This document shows, piece by piece, positions 48,503 to 58,875 of a stretch of 64,000 bases of DNA. The position numbers were made by a program, and so were the translations under genes. Below the pieces are notes generated by a model that was not told the origin of the DNA, searched no databases, and was given only the letters and a program-made list of their open reading frames with translations. Numbering within the stretch: the stretch's first letter is position 1; each line of letters starts with the position of its first letter. The DNA comes from Nitzschia sp. DOCU1 (lineage: Eukaryota > Bacillariophyta > Bacillariophyceae > Bacillariales > Bacillariaceae). The DNA lies in NCBI GenBank assembly GCA_951394045.1, contig OX595986.1, positions 3,253,534 to 3,317,533 on the forward strand. Direction: 5' to 3'.

Positions 48503-50113
48503 ATGGAAACGAATGGGGATCCGTCACAGCCCTCCTCCGTGCCCCTTGTCCCGCCAGACGATTGGGACCGATGCCATGCCTACCTAGAACCGAAGAAGCG
48601 ATTCTGCCGACAACGACCCGCTGACTCTTCCTTGAAGTACTGTGGCAACCATCAGCATTTGCTCGAAGGGGAAGATTCGAGAACGGGGCGAAAACGAATC
48701 CCATGCCCATTGGATCCTTCGCATTTGATATTTGAAGACATGGTGGAGAAACACATTTTGATATGTCCACTGGCAAAGAAGAGAAAACGACACGCGGAAC
48801 AGGACCACTACAAGGAGAATATCAATAGTGGTGGTCGCGGTGATGTCAGCTCCGAGTCAATGTCCAAGGAGGATTCGTCAGGCACGCTAGAGTGGGCGCA
48901 AAAACTGGCGCTTCGAGTGTTGAATGTCCATCAGCATATTTTCGTACAGGAAAATTCACAGACGAATCCCGTCCCTCCTACACAAATTTCCTGGAAGCAA
49001 CTCCATGACTCGATTCCCCTATGTGATCTTTCACAGCCGGAGCTCGATGCTGGGATAGTTGAAGGTTTCAAGGCGAACCGTATCAAATCTGGGGGTGCAC
49101 GCCACATTCCACAGCTTGCCAGTCTAGTGGGTCATTTGCGATCGATCGGAGTACTTCCATCACTCGAAAACAGAGCTTTACAACCCAAACAAAGTCCGCT
49201 GACATTGCTAGAGATGGGCGCTGGAAGGGGTATGTTCGGCTTGGCGGCGGCTGGTGTTGCTGCGTCGAACGAAATCCCCACCCGCCTGGTGATGGTCGAA
49301 CGGACAGGTTCTCGATCGAAAGCGGATAAGATTTTTCGGACGCTCCCTACTACCTCCAACGATAACAGAAATTCGTATTTAAAGCTGGATGCTGTAAAGT
49401 GGTCCCGACTGGAGTGCGATTTAGCCCATGTCAATCTCCCCGTCGTGCTGAAAGCTGACGACAAAAAGGGAGATTCCGACGATGCTGACATTGTCTTGAT
49501 TGCCAAGCATCTGTGCGGAGCTGGCACTGATTTGGCACTCAAATCGATGGAGCCTATTCGAGATCAAGTTAAATCCTGTTTGCTGGCGACGTGTTGTCAC
49601 GGCATTTGTAATTGGAACGACTACGTTGGGAGGGACTACTTACGACAGGCAATGCAAGAAGAGAATTCTACATTAACGTTCGGACCTCTGGAGTTCGATT
49701 TGATGCGCCAGTGGTGCGCAGGATCCGTTGCTTGCCAAACAAAGCCATCCGCCAAGGAAGGCATCAACATTGCTGAACGGGGCAACGGAACGAATGAAGA
49801 GGGCGTAGAGGACGAGTGCGAGCACACTGTTTCGGTAAAAGCCATCAATACCGAACCCACCGCGTCAACAGCAAAGACTCGCGTCAACATTTCTGCTGTA
49901 GTCGAGTCCTTAAAGCTGAATTGTGGTATTGAGGGGTTGGGACGCGCTTGCCAAAGACTCATTGACTACGGCAGACTCGAGTACCTTCGAAATGTGATTT
50001 TTGCGCCCGACGCCTCGTCATCTTGCAAACTCCTCCACTATGTTCCCCCCGACGTTTCACCGCAAAATGCCTGTCTGATTGCAAGTCGTCATTCAGGTGT
50101 TGCACCTGGATAG
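48503..50113 (+). CDS. TRM13: tRNA 2'-O-methyltransferase TRM13
   Basis: 536 aa, intronless. TRM13 methylates the ribose of position 4 in the acceptor stem of certain tRNAs. The N-terminus has the TRM13-type CCCH zinc module (Cys24, Cys35, Cys47, His50). It is followed by a CHHC finger C-x5-H-x9-H-x3-C (68, 74, 84, 88) of the U11-48K type. The methyltransferase domain shows the SAM motif LLEMGAGRGMFGLA and the family signatures AKHLCGAGTDLAL and CCHGICNWNDYVG, ending in the expected RNVIFAP block. An acidic/Thr-rich insertion lies between WCAGSVAC and the C-terminal helix. It is convergent with DTWD1, 51 bp away. Confidence 0.92.
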   Translation: METNGDPSQPSSVPLVPPDDWDRCHAYLEPKKRFCRQRPADSSLKYCGNHQHLLEGEDSRTGRKRIPCPLDPSHLIFEDMVEKHILICPLAKKRKRHAEQDHYKENINSGGRGDVSSESMSKEDSSGTLEWAQKLALRVLNVHQHIFVQENSQTNPVPPTQISWKQLHDSIPLCDLSQPELDAGIVEGFKANRIKSGGARHIPQLASLVGHLRSIGVLPSLENRALQPKQSPLTLLEMGAGRGMFGLAAAGVAASNEIPTRLVMVERTGSRSKADKIFRTLPTTSNDNRNSYLKLDAVKWSRLECDLAHVNLPVVLKADDKKGDSDDADIVLIAKHLCGAGTDLALKSMEPIRDQVKSCLLATCCHGICNWNDYVGRDYLRQAMQEENSTLTFGPLEFDLMRQWCAGSVACQTKPSAKEGINIAERGNGTNEEGVEDECEHTVSVKAINTEPTASTAKTRVNISAVVESLKLNCGIEGLGRACQRLIDYGRLEYLRNVIFAPDASSSCKLLHYVPPDVSPQNACLIASRHSGVAPG

Positions 50114-50164
50114 CGCTGCCGGCTGAAATGCAAGGATTGGCTTTTAAACAATTCAGTGACGTTG

Positions 50165-51001
50165 TCACCGCGTGTCGTAAATACTAGACCTATGAGGCTT
50201 TTCCTCAGCATGTTGCATGCGTAGTCGTCGATGCCTTTGTTTGCCTTCTTCGCTAAAGGGCTGGGGTCGTTGCTCCATCTCGCTCTTTTTATGAATCACT
50301 GAGTGCTGCAGCGCAAATAACCACATCATGTGCAGTAATCCATCCCGTTGCTCGGGCGACCATGTGTCCCTTGAAGTTTCCATCGTTGCAAAGTATACGG
50401 CTTCAATAGTCGAAAGCATCCCCTTTCCCGAGTTGTGCCATCTCCAAAAATGACTTTCGGCCGGTGGATTATCCAAGTGCACTTTTGGTAGTTTGTTGAT
50501 CTCGGGATGAAATTTCACTGTCTGTTTGGTCCATTTGATATCTAGAACCACCAACTTGGTTGGTGATACAGACGAGATGGGCACCGAATCTTTAGCAGGA
50601 AACAAGACGTAGACCCCGTCACTTTGTTCGCTATAGTTGGGCACGGTTGTCTTGCCAAGGTCGTAGAGAGTCAAAACCTTGTCATCCGGTTGCTTCAAAT
50701 TCATTTTTTCTCGTTGAACATCCACAGCCTTGGCAATGGCCGCCAGGCTGACCCCGGTCGAGCTCGTTTTTCGCTCATTGTCACACAAAATAAGGTCAAT
50801 ATTCAGTGGAAACTGCAGACGGCCTTCCAAAATGGCAGGGGGCCAATACTCTTCCGGGACGCATAATCGGCAGCATTCCGGGCAGTACAAACTGCGAGAC
50901 GACTCGCAGCAAACCACGCGACGTAGACATTCAAATTGGGGCCGAGTCTGGTTTAGATATTCTAGCAACTTTGCTTCGGGGTCATATTCTTGATCGACCA
51001 T
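50165..51001 (-). CDS. DTW-domain tRNA-uridine aminocarboxypropyltransferase (DTWD1-like)
   Basis: 278 aa. Enzymes of this family add the acp3 group from SAM to uridine in tRNA. The N-terminal zinc-type segment is RSLYCPECCRLCVP, followed by FPLNIDLILCDNERKTSSTG, the catalytic-region strand VVLDIKWTKQ and LPKVHLDNPPAESHFWRWHN plus GMLSTIEAVYF. The name-giving D-x-T-W is here D-I-K-W, so the Thr is replaced. The rest of the domain is well kept. The C-terminal tail is basic (RHRRLRMQH). It faces TRM13, which makes this a two-gene cluster of tRNA-modification enzymes. Confidence 0.85.
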   Translation of the reverse strand: MVDQEYDPEAKLLEYLNQTRPQFECLRRVVCCESSRSLYCPECCRLCVPEEYWPPAILEGRLQFPLNIDLILCDNERKTSSTGVSLAAIAKAVDVQREKMNLKQPDDKVLTLYDLGKTTVPNYSEQSDGVYVLFPAKDSVPISSVSPTKLVVLDIKWTKQTVKFHPEINKLPKVHLDNPPAESHFWRWHNSGKGMLSTIEAVYFATMETSRDTWSPEQRDGLLHMMWLFALQHSVIHKKSEMEQRPQPFSEEGKQRHRRLRMQHAEEKPHRSSIYDTR

Positions 51002-51522
51002 GATCTGATAGGACCTTCATCTACAATCCCAACAAGAATCAAGTGGGCAAAAACTGCAAGCATTTTGTGCAGAGAGCTGAAATTTTGGAGAGAGCGAAGA
51101 CGAACATCTCTTCAAGTAAGGGGGAGGAGGGTTTACCCCACTTGTGTCCAGACGACTCGACCCTCCCCCATTCGGAATATCGGCGTTTGCCTTCTGCATT
51201 CCGTTGAACCGCCCGTTCAACTGCAAAAAATAACGCTCTGCTTCTAAGAATCATACCCCTTTAGATCGCCAGTGTCTAAGTAAAAGATTCAATTTTGAAA
51301 TGAATGAAATGGATATGTATAAAAAGCATATACTAAACGACCTTTCCATCGTTCCGTTCGATATTGATACATAGACCTTGGGCATACTCCCATCCAACCC
51401 CTATCCACTATCAAGATTCTGCCCCCATCGTTTGCCGATCTCCCTTTCCCTTCTTCACCTTTTCGCTGGTTGCCACGAAGAAGAGCACAGTGATCACTTT
51501 AACAGCTTTGTTTCAATAGACC
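51002..51522. other. Divergent region (DTWD1 / Tyr-rich protein)
   Basis: About 520 bp. A Lys/Arg-rich frame on both strands near 51017-51254 looks like chance. AT-rich from 51240 to 51330, then pyrimidine-rich towards the next start. No gene supported. Confidence 0.4.
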
Positions 51523-52935
51523 ATGATGAAACTGTCGCTCTCGGTCGCCCTGGCGGCCATTTCCGGCGTCTGCGCTGCTAACTACAATAACTACAATGGT
51601 GCGAACCAAAACGCCCAGAATCAAGCGTCTGGGTATTACTCCTACAGTGGCAGTGGCAATTCGTACGACTCGAGTCAAGTCTCTCAATATGACCAGCAGT
51701 ATTACGCGAACTACTACGACGCCAACTACGTTCAGCAGTCGAACTCGAACAATGGCAACTTCCAGTACTATGACGCCGACAACTCGTACAACCAGTCTTA
51801 CAGCGCGGCTGGGTACTACGATAAGTATGGCTCGTTCCACTACTACCAGGACGACTCCTATTACGGAAACGTCGATGACTATTCGGCCTCACAGTACTAC
51901 AACTCCTGGCAACAGAACGGCGGCGCCGATGGTTACTATGACAACTACGGAAACTGGATAAGTACCTCCTACGAGAACATCCCGTGCATGACTTACTCGC
52001 AGCAAGGCGAGGATAACGGAGATAACTACAACGCGGCCTGGGACAATGGATATAACAACCAAGGTGGTGACGACGAGGCTTGGGACGAGTACATGGACGG
52101 CTGTGCGGACAGTCTGCAAATCCGGACGGCGAACTGCGCCAACTCGATCGTTGCAGTCCAAAATGTTACCATCTTGTGCGACTCTCCTTACCGTGGTTAC
52201 TTTAGCCGGGGCACTCACGTGGCGAGTGAGCTCTGTGAATACGGAGACCACGCCGTCGTCATGGTCTTCTTTGAAGTATTGGAGGATCTTGATTGGATGC
52301 AACAAATCTACATGACCTTTGGAATCTACGCTGGCAAGCAAACAAAGGAACTGCTGTGGGCCGTACGATCGGTGGAACTCTGTAACACGTTTGTCGGACA
52401 CGACTGTACTCGAGCCGGAAGCTATGCATTTGCATTCCAAGTCACATTTGACTATGGTATTCTTTCTGACAGAGCTCTCTTTGTTCCTCTAATTGAGATG
52501 GGATTCTCGACGCGTGCCGACGAGGGATACAACCTCGGTGGAGTCAACATTTACTGCAAATTTAACTCCATGTACCAACAATATGATCCCTGGTACAATG
52601 GAAGGCATGCCCATGCCGCTCAAGTATGGGGAGGTGGTGGTTTGGGCAAGGCCGGTGGACAGTATGGTATCCTAATTGGTGTTGTTCTCTTGGGGGTCGC
52701 CTTTGCCCTCTTCACCTGGACCCGAAGATTTCGAGGAATCGATTTTGACGGGAACGATGATGATCTTGTTGAAGTTGAGAAGCCAGCGCCTTTGCCCCCT
52801 GCAACTGACCCCCAAATCACCAAGAAGCCGACTTTGAGGGAAAGGATGAGAAACCTTTTCTCTCTAAGAAAACGAAGCCAAGTCGGTGCTCAACTTGTTG
52901 ACTCTGAGAACGTAGAGCCAAGAGAGTTGTCATAA
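51523..52935 (+). CDS. Type I membrane protein with Tyr/Asn/Gln-rich ectodomain
   Basis: 470 aa. Signal peptide MMKLSLSVALAAISGVCA, then a strongly Tyr/Asn/Gln/Gly-rich segment (residues 19-190; I count about 34 Tyr) with many Y-Y pairs, then a conserved Cys-containing ectodomain (VQNVTILCDSP ... LCEYGDHAVVMVFF ... LGGVNIYCKF), one transmembrane helix (YGILIGVVLLGVAFALFTW) and a basic cytoplasmic tail. The Tyr-rich part resembles structural or adhesive proteins that can crosslink through Tyr, such as cell-wall or mucilage components, but no known family is recognised. The conserved ectodomain is shared with the next gene. Intronless. Confidence 0.75.
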   Translation: MMKLSLSVALAAISGVCAANYNNYNGANQNAQNQASGYYSYSGSGNSYDSSQVSQYDQQYYANYYDANYVQQSNSNNGNFQYYDADNSYNQSYSAAGYYDKYGSFHYYQDDSYYGNVDDYSASQYYNSWQQNGGADGYYDNYGNWISTSYENIPCMTYSQQGEDNGDNYNAAWDNGYNNQGGDDEAWDEYMDGCADSLQIRTANCANSIVAVQNVTILCDSPYRGYFSRGTHVASELCEYGDHAVVMVFFEVLEDLDWMQQIYMTFGIYAGKQTKELLWAVRSVELCNTFVGHDCTRAGSYAFAFQVTFDYGILSDRALFVPLIEMGFSTRADEGYNLGGVNIYCKFNSMYQQYDPWYNGRHAHAAQVWGGGGLGKAGGQYGILIGVVLLGVAFALFTWTRRFRGIDFDGNDDDLVEVEKPAPLPPATDPQITKKPTLRERMRNLFSLRKRSQVGAQLVDSENVEPRELS

Positions 52936-53860
52936 TTTTTTTGTCCATGACAAGTTACCGAGAAGAATGATGTGAACGATCGCAATGTTGGTTAGAGCTG
53001 CGATCTAGTGTGAACTACTAGTTCCTGTATATTTTCAGAATTCTATAGGTGTAGTCTACCATAGCGATTTATTTCCGCTGCGATCTTGTTTGCTCGTTGG
53101 TTGTTTCGTGATTCTCGACTCTAGGATTGCATGAAGACACCATTTTCAGACGATGTTTTCCGGCAGAGTGAATGATGTCTCGGATGGTTGCCAAACTGTA
53201 GATGCGTTCTAGGTGTTTAGAAAAGCATATCTACATATCTCTCCTTAGTGACTAGATCTACCACGGTAGTTATTCAGGTGGAACTCTCACGAAAACGACA
53301 AGAAGCGAGGGGATTTCTACTAACAAGTCGTACCCTCAAGCACAAATTTAATTCTATAAGTTACATACAGTCGAAACTTTGCTAATAAGAAGTGCTTCTG
53401 ACTGGTATCACTGATCTTTGATACATCGTGACGATGATGGCATGATGATTCCTTCCGTGCCACGCTGGGACTTCGGCATCCTTAGTACGATCGTACCAGG
53501 AAGACTCACTCGGAAAGAACGCGCGCGAGACATCAAGTTCGTGAGGGTGCTTTAGACATCGGCTGGCCGCCACGCTTGATCAAACGGTAGTCCACATATG
53601 TTCGTCTCTAATATTAATATTTTTTATTGCCTCATCCACAATACCTCCCATAAGTAGAAATATCGCACAATTACATTCGTTTGCACGCCGGCTGACCTTT
53701 TTGCGATCGCCGTTTCCTCTCTCAACAATCGCGCCAAGTTTGGAGAGGAACACCATGAAGTAATACGACTCTACACCACCACGACCTCAGCAACAGCTTA
53801 TGCTTGAAGCAGAAACTTATTTCAATCTACACAGCATATTATCAAAGCAATCGAATAGAA
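52936..53860. other. Intergenic region between the two surface-protein paralogues
   Basis: About 925 bp, AT-rich. The only frame of note (53382-53573, minus) has no features. The next gene's frame is open back to 53804, but its signal peptide begins at 53861. Nothing else seen. Confidence 0.4.
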
Positions 53861-54931
53861 ATGAGAAGGCTCAAACTATTATTCCTGGTTCTGCTAGTCA
53901 CAACGCTGACATTGGACTTCACAATAGCCGAAGATGGAAATCAGGTCGATGAGCAAGGTGAAGAAGATCAAGCCGATGAGATGGAAAACGACGCCCAAGG
54001 AGAGGATGCTGAAGTTCAAGAAGAGGAGAACGCAGACGAAAATATGCAGGAGGAGGGGAACAACGGCGACGGAGGACCTGAAGAAGGCGACAACAATGCG
54101 AATGGAAATTACGCCACCCAAAATCCAAGCAGCAATGGAAAATCAAAAAGTGGCTATTATCTTGGTCAAAATGTCGTCTGTTCGGATGCCGTAATCCAAG
54201 TTCAAGATATTGTCGTTTATTGTGATAGTCCGGGAACCTTTTATTATGGTAGCGGGAAATACCGCAACAGCCAGACGTGCCAACCTGGTGATAAAGCGAG
54301 AGTCGAGATTGACTTTTACATTGCTGACCAAGATATGATTAAGCAAGCTGGAAACTATGCATTGGTTGATGTCTACGCTGACGGCGCTTACTACACGGAC
54401 AGTGTAACAGTATACGACAACGCAGATCTCTGCTCCCTTTCCAGCTTAAAGAAAAAGAGCGGCAATCAGTGCCCATACAACGGATACTATCAGATCAAGA
54501 CGCACTTTTATTGGGGAAGCTCCGACAACGTGAACGAAGTCTTTCAGCCAACTATACACATCGGATTCAAGTCAAATATAAAGAAGCAGGTGTACGACTT
54601 CGGTGGAGCCAACACCAATCTATGTCGTGGTAGCACTTTCCTCACGTGGAGCGATGGTATCAGAGTCTCGTATGCGAATGCCATCGGAAATTTTATGAAA
54701 ACGTTTGGTATTCTTCTCTCGACGATTCTTTTCTTGGCGGTCCTAGCGTGGTTTCTTTCGAGGCGACCAAAGACCTTCAAGGATGCCAAGGCCGATTTTA
54801 TTGCCCGGTACAAGCTTCCACGGGGCTTTTTTGGTGGGCAGACACATAGAGACCTCTCGATCAACGTCGACGAGGAATTTGACTTCCGAAAGATTCAAAC
54901 AGCAGGACACCGAGACCTTGTGGATTTCTAA
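53861..54931 (+). CDS. Type I membrane protein with acidic ectodomain (paralogue of 51523 gene)
   Basis: From the ATG at 53861 the signal peptide MRRLKLLFLVLLVTTLTLDFTIA is clean. The product is 356 aa. A very acidic Glu/Asp/Asn-rich segment (residues 24-85) replaces the Tyr-rich part of its neighbour. The following domain aligns with the neighbour: VQDIVVYCDSP, CQPGDKARVEIDF, LCSLSS, FQPTIHIGFKS, DFGGANTNLC, with matching Cys positions. It is then followed by a transmembrane helix (FGILLSTILFLAVLAWFL) and a basic tail. Acidic secreted segments can bind calcium or silica-associated polyamines; that role is speculation. I do not recognise the domain in named families. Confidence 0.75.
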   Translation: MRRLKLLFLVLLVTTLTLDFTIAEDGNQVDEQGEEDQADEMENDAQGEDAEVQEEENADENMQEEGNNGDGGPEEGDNNANGNYATQNPSSNGKSKSGYYLGQNVVCSDAVIQVQDIVVYCDSPGTFYYGSGKYRNSQTCQPGDKARVEIDFYIADQDMIKQAGNYALVDVYADGAYYTDSVTVYDNADLCSLSSLKKKSGNQCPYNGYYQIKTHFYWGSSDNVNEVFQPTIHIGFKSNIKKQVYDFGGANTNLCRGSTFLTWSDGIRVSYANAIGNFMKTFGILLSTILFLAVLAWFLSRRPKTFKDAKADFIARYKLPRGFFGGQTHRDLSINVDEEFDFRKIQTAGHRDLVDF

Positions 54932-55742
54932 GCGCGCTATCACGCATGCGCTATGTTTCATTAATTCAAATTATTCATTTCACTACCACTACCTTGAACC
55001 ACGTTATCAGCATTATTCTCCTACTGCTACCTTGATGCAGCTCTCTTAGTTGCCTTCAATTCACTTGTTGAGCTATTTCATGTGGATCCGTCCTCATCCC
55101 AGCCTTGCTTGCCACTGCGTGTCAAGGTACTACGGTACTTCTAGTAAGACCATCGCTCTGTGGCTACGGAGCACTCCAGATGTGAGTATGTGAGTATGTT
55201 GTCATAGAATAGCTATGATACCGCCCGGATCACCGATCGATAGATTATCGTACTACTATTTATCTCTATCTGGTGCCATGTCGAGGGAAGCCGCCTAAGG
55301 TATACTGGTATCTGTGTGTCATAGATGCATGCATATCGTGTTACCTACATCTGTTGCCAAAAAAATTCAGGCATCGACTGGATGGACTCTTTGATTACCA
55401 TTGCACCAGTTACTAAAACCTCCTGATCCGCGCACCGCGCGTCCTATTCCAGAGCCAACCCACGAGAGAGCGATGAGTATGGCGGTTGCCGCCATGATGC
55501 CCGACCCTCCGTTCGGTAGCTTAGTGCTCTAATCCATTAACCCATTCAGCGACGTTGCGGTTAGACGAAAAGTGTAAGTAAGATGGCAAAGAAATGTTAT
55601 TAGAGCCATGGCAAATTAGCGCCACGGGAAATTTGAGTTTGTATACGTTGATGCCGTTGTGACGGAATGATGGTTTTTTTAGGTTGACTTTCAAGACGCC
55701 TAACGAAATCCCCTTGTTTCCCAATTTGACGCGCAGTTTAAG
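54932..55742. other. Intergenic region before eL32
   Basis: About 810 bp, no gene supported. A GTGAGTAT doublet lies near 55180. A tRNA-like word on the minus strand near 55500-55550 does not fold into a cloverleaf and was rejected. The last 60 bp before the start should hold the eL32 leader. Confidence 0.4.
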
Positions 55743-56153
55743 ATGGCTGGCCCCACCCCCCTCAACAAGAAGACGATTGTCAAGAAGCGATCCAAGAAGT
55801 TCGCTCGTCACCAGTCGGATCTTTTTATCCGCATCCGGGATTCGTCATGGCGAAAGCCTAAGGGTATTGATGGACGTGTGCGCCGTCGATTCAAGGGAGC
55901 TGTTCCCATGCCCAGCATCGGTTACGGATCGGATAAGCAAACCCGAAACATCCACCCCAATGGATTCAAGTCGGTGGTTGTGAACAACGTTTCTGAATTG
56001 GAAATGCTCATGATGCACAACCGCACTTACGCGGCAACCGTTGCCCACTCTGTTTCTTCCCGAGTCCGAAAGGATATCGTCCAACGGGCCGAGCAACTTG
56101 CTATCCGTGTAACAAATGCCAACGCCAAGCTGCGAGCAGAGGAAGATGCTTAA
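55743..56153 (+). CDS. RPL32: 60S ribosomal protein eL32
   Basis: 136 aa, the normal length for eL32, in a single exon. It begins [20 protein letters not shown] and has the family blocks [52 protein letters not shown] and the C-terminal helix [19 protein letters not shown]. It binds 28S rRNA in the large subunit. The 3' end faces FIP1, about 380 bp away. Confidence 0.97.
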   Translation: MAGPTPLNKKTIVKKRSKKFARHQSDLFIRIRDSSWRKPKGIDGRVRRRFKGAVPMPSIGYGSDKQTRNIHPNGFKSVVVNNVSELEMLMMHNRTYAATVAHSVSSRVRKDIVQRAEQLAIRVTNANAKLRAEEDA

Positions 56154-56537
56154 ATTCTTGTAGACTAAAACAAACAAAATCGTTGGGGAGTGTGGATTTT
56201 TTCGTACTTTCTCGGTTTCCTCCATTCCATTTAGAGCATCAGATGTACCAACAAGTCCCAAGGGTGGCAGTGGACCCACACCCAGTAGTGTAGCGCTAGA
56301 ATAGCCAGGTAATGTCAGGTCTATATAGATTATCGAACTAGAGCGATGCAAGAATGTGACAGTGCTGGAGAGCTAAGATATGCTGTCAGTGAGCTATTGG
56401 GAAGAATCACTTGCGTCTACTCCATGAATCGACTTGGAGCCCGAAACAACTCTCTAGATTTCACCTGGGCTTGTTACTCTGGAAATGTCTCTACGCCCAG
56501 ATATATTTAGAATCGCAAAACACTTTTACTAAGAATA
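56154..56537. other. Convergent intergenic region (eL32 / FIP1)
   Basis: About 380 bp with the two 3' UTRs. No gene seen. Confidence 0.4.
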
Positions 56538-58097
56538 CTACCTTCTCCAGTTGCCGCCACTTCTACCATCATAATCGTCTCGGGGCCGCTTGCGATAATA
56601 GTCGCCGCCACCATCTGGTTGGCTGGGCCCACCTCGACCTCGACCATCATATTGATCCCTGTCACGATAACCTCCACCTCCTCCTCCTCCTCGACCTCCA
56701 CGGCCGCCGCCTCTCCCCCCACCTCCATAATAGCCGCGGCCACCACCTCGACCGCCACCCCTGAAACCGCCCCCTCCGTAGTGATCATATTGGTGGGCCC
56801 CACCATACGACTGACTTCCGTTCCAATCTTGTTGCGAGGAGTGTCCTGAGCGGACGCTGGCATGGTCATCACCTTGATTGTTGTCATGTTCATTTTGGCT
56901 CCACTGATCTTGGTGATCATCGTGGTTGTAATCGCCAGAGGGACCATACTTGGAATCCTCATCCATTGGCACCACACTTTCTGCTCCCGTTCCCGACTCG
57001 AGCCGCTCTTGTTCTTCTATGAGCTTGGCTAACATGGAGCCCGGCGCCGCGCCTGCTCCCCAGGCGCCTCCGGCACCAATGGGAACATCAATTTTCGCTT
57101 CAGGTTTGTCCGGCCCTTGGCCTTCCTTCGTTTCCACGGCTTCTTCCTTCTTGACAAGTACCGGTCCTTGTTCTTTCTCTTCTTCGTCACCATCAGCACC
57201 CATTTCATCTCCTTCTCCGTCTTCGGTCTTGACGTGCACTGCTACCCTCGGCGCTTGCTTTGTTGGTGCCCTGGGTGTGACCGGAACAATGGCCGGATCC
57301 GGAGGTCGGCGCTGGCGACTGGCATCGGTCAGCTCCTGCCGAATGGTGAGCTGATGCTGTGCATACTCTAACCAGTCTTCTTCGGATAAACCATAGTTGA
57401 AATAGTCGGTAAAGTCTCCTCCTCTTGTCCAAGGCTTGTCATCGATCTGGTCAAATCGAATATCAAATGCGGTACGCTTACTAAACAAACAGGGGTCTCG
57501 TCCGGCATTCTCTTCACTTTCCAATCGTCGCGCAGTCACTTTGGCTTCTTCTAGCTTGCGCTGCTTTTCTGCCAACAATCGAGCGGCTCGCTGCGCTGGA
57601 TCCAATTTGGCTAATTCTTCTTCTTGTTCTTTTAGACGCTTTTGTTCTGCCGCCTCCTCGTCTAATTCGGTCTCTTCTTCGCCTTGTACCGTGGTCTTTG
57701 CAGCAGTATCTTCCTTGACCCACTGTCGATTCGGCTGAACGAGCATGGGATGATGAATCCCCCGCCTCATGATCCCCATTCGGGATCCTGCCAGTACCAT
57801 GTCCACATTACGGAGTGCAACATCTTCTTCGTCCTCGTCATCAGAGCCTGCTGATACGTAAATGTCTTCGTCAATGACTTCAGCGCTGTGACTAGTCATG
57901 GCATAGCCCGACTTTAGAGGCTTTGGATCTTCTTCCTCTTTGGTGGAATTTTCCTTGACATTTTCTACGACCGCCGGGGTCCGTGAAGAATCTTCATCTT
58001 CCAGGGGAGCTTTGGATGGCACTCCAATAGGCATGTCTTCCAAGGGGGGACCCTCGTCGACCGAATCATCAACTACCTTTTTCTTTTTCCTGCCCAT
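56538..58097 (-). CDS. FIP1: FIP1-like pre-mRNA polyadenylation factor with RGG tail
   Basis: From ATG 58097 (MGRKKKKVVDD) the frame encodes 519 aa. The Fip1 motif (about residues 208-255) contains FDQIDDKPW, FTDYFNYGLSEEDW and EYAQHQLTIRQEL, the segment that links poly(A) polymerase to CPSF. The N-terminal half is acidic and holds a Glu/Lys coiled coil. The C-terminus is rich in Gly-Arg and Gly-Tyr (RGG/RGGRGG between bases 56640 and 56800), a typical RNA-binding tail, followed by a short basic end. The upstream in-frame ATG at 58157 is less likely, since the 58097 start gives the usual basic beginning. Confidence 0.9.
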   Translation of the reverse strand: MGRKKKKVVDDSVDEGPPLEDMPIGVPSKAPLEDEDSSRTPAVVENVKENSTKEEEDPKPLKSGYAMTSHSAEVIDEDIYVSAGSDDEDEEDVALRNVDMVLAGSRMGIMRRGIHHPMLVQPNRQWVKEDTAAKTTVQGEEETELDEEAAEQKRLKEQEEELAKLDPAQRAARLLAEKQRKLEEAKVTARRLESEENAGRDPCLFSKRTAFDIRFDQIDDKPWTRGGDFTDYFNYGLSEEDWLEYAQHQLTIRQELTDASRQRRPPDPAIVPVTPRAPTKQAPRVAVHVKTEDGEGDEMGADGDEEEKEQGPVLVKKEEAVETKEGQGPDKPEAKIDVPIGAGGAWGAGAAPGSMLAKLIEEQERLESGTGAESVVPMDEDSKYGPSGDYNHDDHQDQWSQNEHDNNQGDDHASVRSGHSSQQDWNGSQSYGGAHQYDHYGGGGFRGGGRGGGRGYYGGGGRGGGRGGRGGGGGGGYRDRDQYDGRGRGGPSQPDGGGDYYRKRPRDDYDGRSGGNWRR

Positions 58098-58875
58098 CGT
58101 GTTAACTGAATGCAGCAGTGCTAAGACTGAGAAGAAGTGATTGTTGTAAGAAGTCAATCAACAGACTTGAAACATTGAAGAGTGCCATGGTGGCATCCGC
58201 GGTAATAGCAAGCGAGAGCTCCGCGTTTCGGCATTAACGATCGAATGAATCGAATCCATCGATTTATCGATCGCACGAATCCATTCATGACTAAATCGAC
58301 CGTAGCAACCAGTAATTACCGCTTCACCATCTACTATTTTCCTCTTGTACCAAAGCTACGTAAGACCTACGTTGTCCCCATCCGCGCATTCATCAACCGA
58401 TGGAACAGGTGGTGAGCTCCTCTACCAAACAACAACAGCGACAACCAAGAGGCAGGCTCAACGCAGCGACAATCAAAGCGAGCACGAAAGCACTGTCTAT
58501 TACTTGCTTCAGGTACGGACCATGGTCACGATGGTTGACAATGTAGTTTCGGGAATTTTGTTGGAGATTGGCAACAACCCAGAGAGGCCGGGAGTGGGAG
58601 AAATCTTGGCAGTAGCTGTAGTGGAGGCAATCGATGTTGGGTGCCTATTACCAGGTAGCCTCCCAACAGTGGTTGCGGCCCGCTATTGTTGACCCCAGGC
58701 AGATGAAGCATGACGGGATATCGTTTTTCCTTCCATGATTATTATGCTAGTGTCGTGCACTCTGGGTGATTCGTTGTTTTTGGAATACTCGTGTTGAACC
58801 ATTCCGGCCAAATCTCACTTTGCTCTTCCCTCTTGCCTCTGTTATCGTAGCTGTTGATATTTATACAAATCAAAA
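58098..58875. other. Divergent region (FIP1 / eS19)
   Basis: About 780 bp. AT-rich with ATCGAT-type palindromes around 58255-58275. A plus-strand frame at 58345-58692 has no recognisable features. It probably contains both promoters. Confidence 0.4.

Noticed and set aside
55440..55560. tRNA-like word (minus strand, GGATTAGAGCAC)
   Set aside because: Resembles a D-arm but no matching anticodon stem, T-arm or acceptor stem could be formed.
58345..58692. Plus-strand frame of 115 codons between FIP1 and eS19
   Set aside because: No recognisable feature and unremarkable composition; a chance frame in the divergent promoter is simpler.
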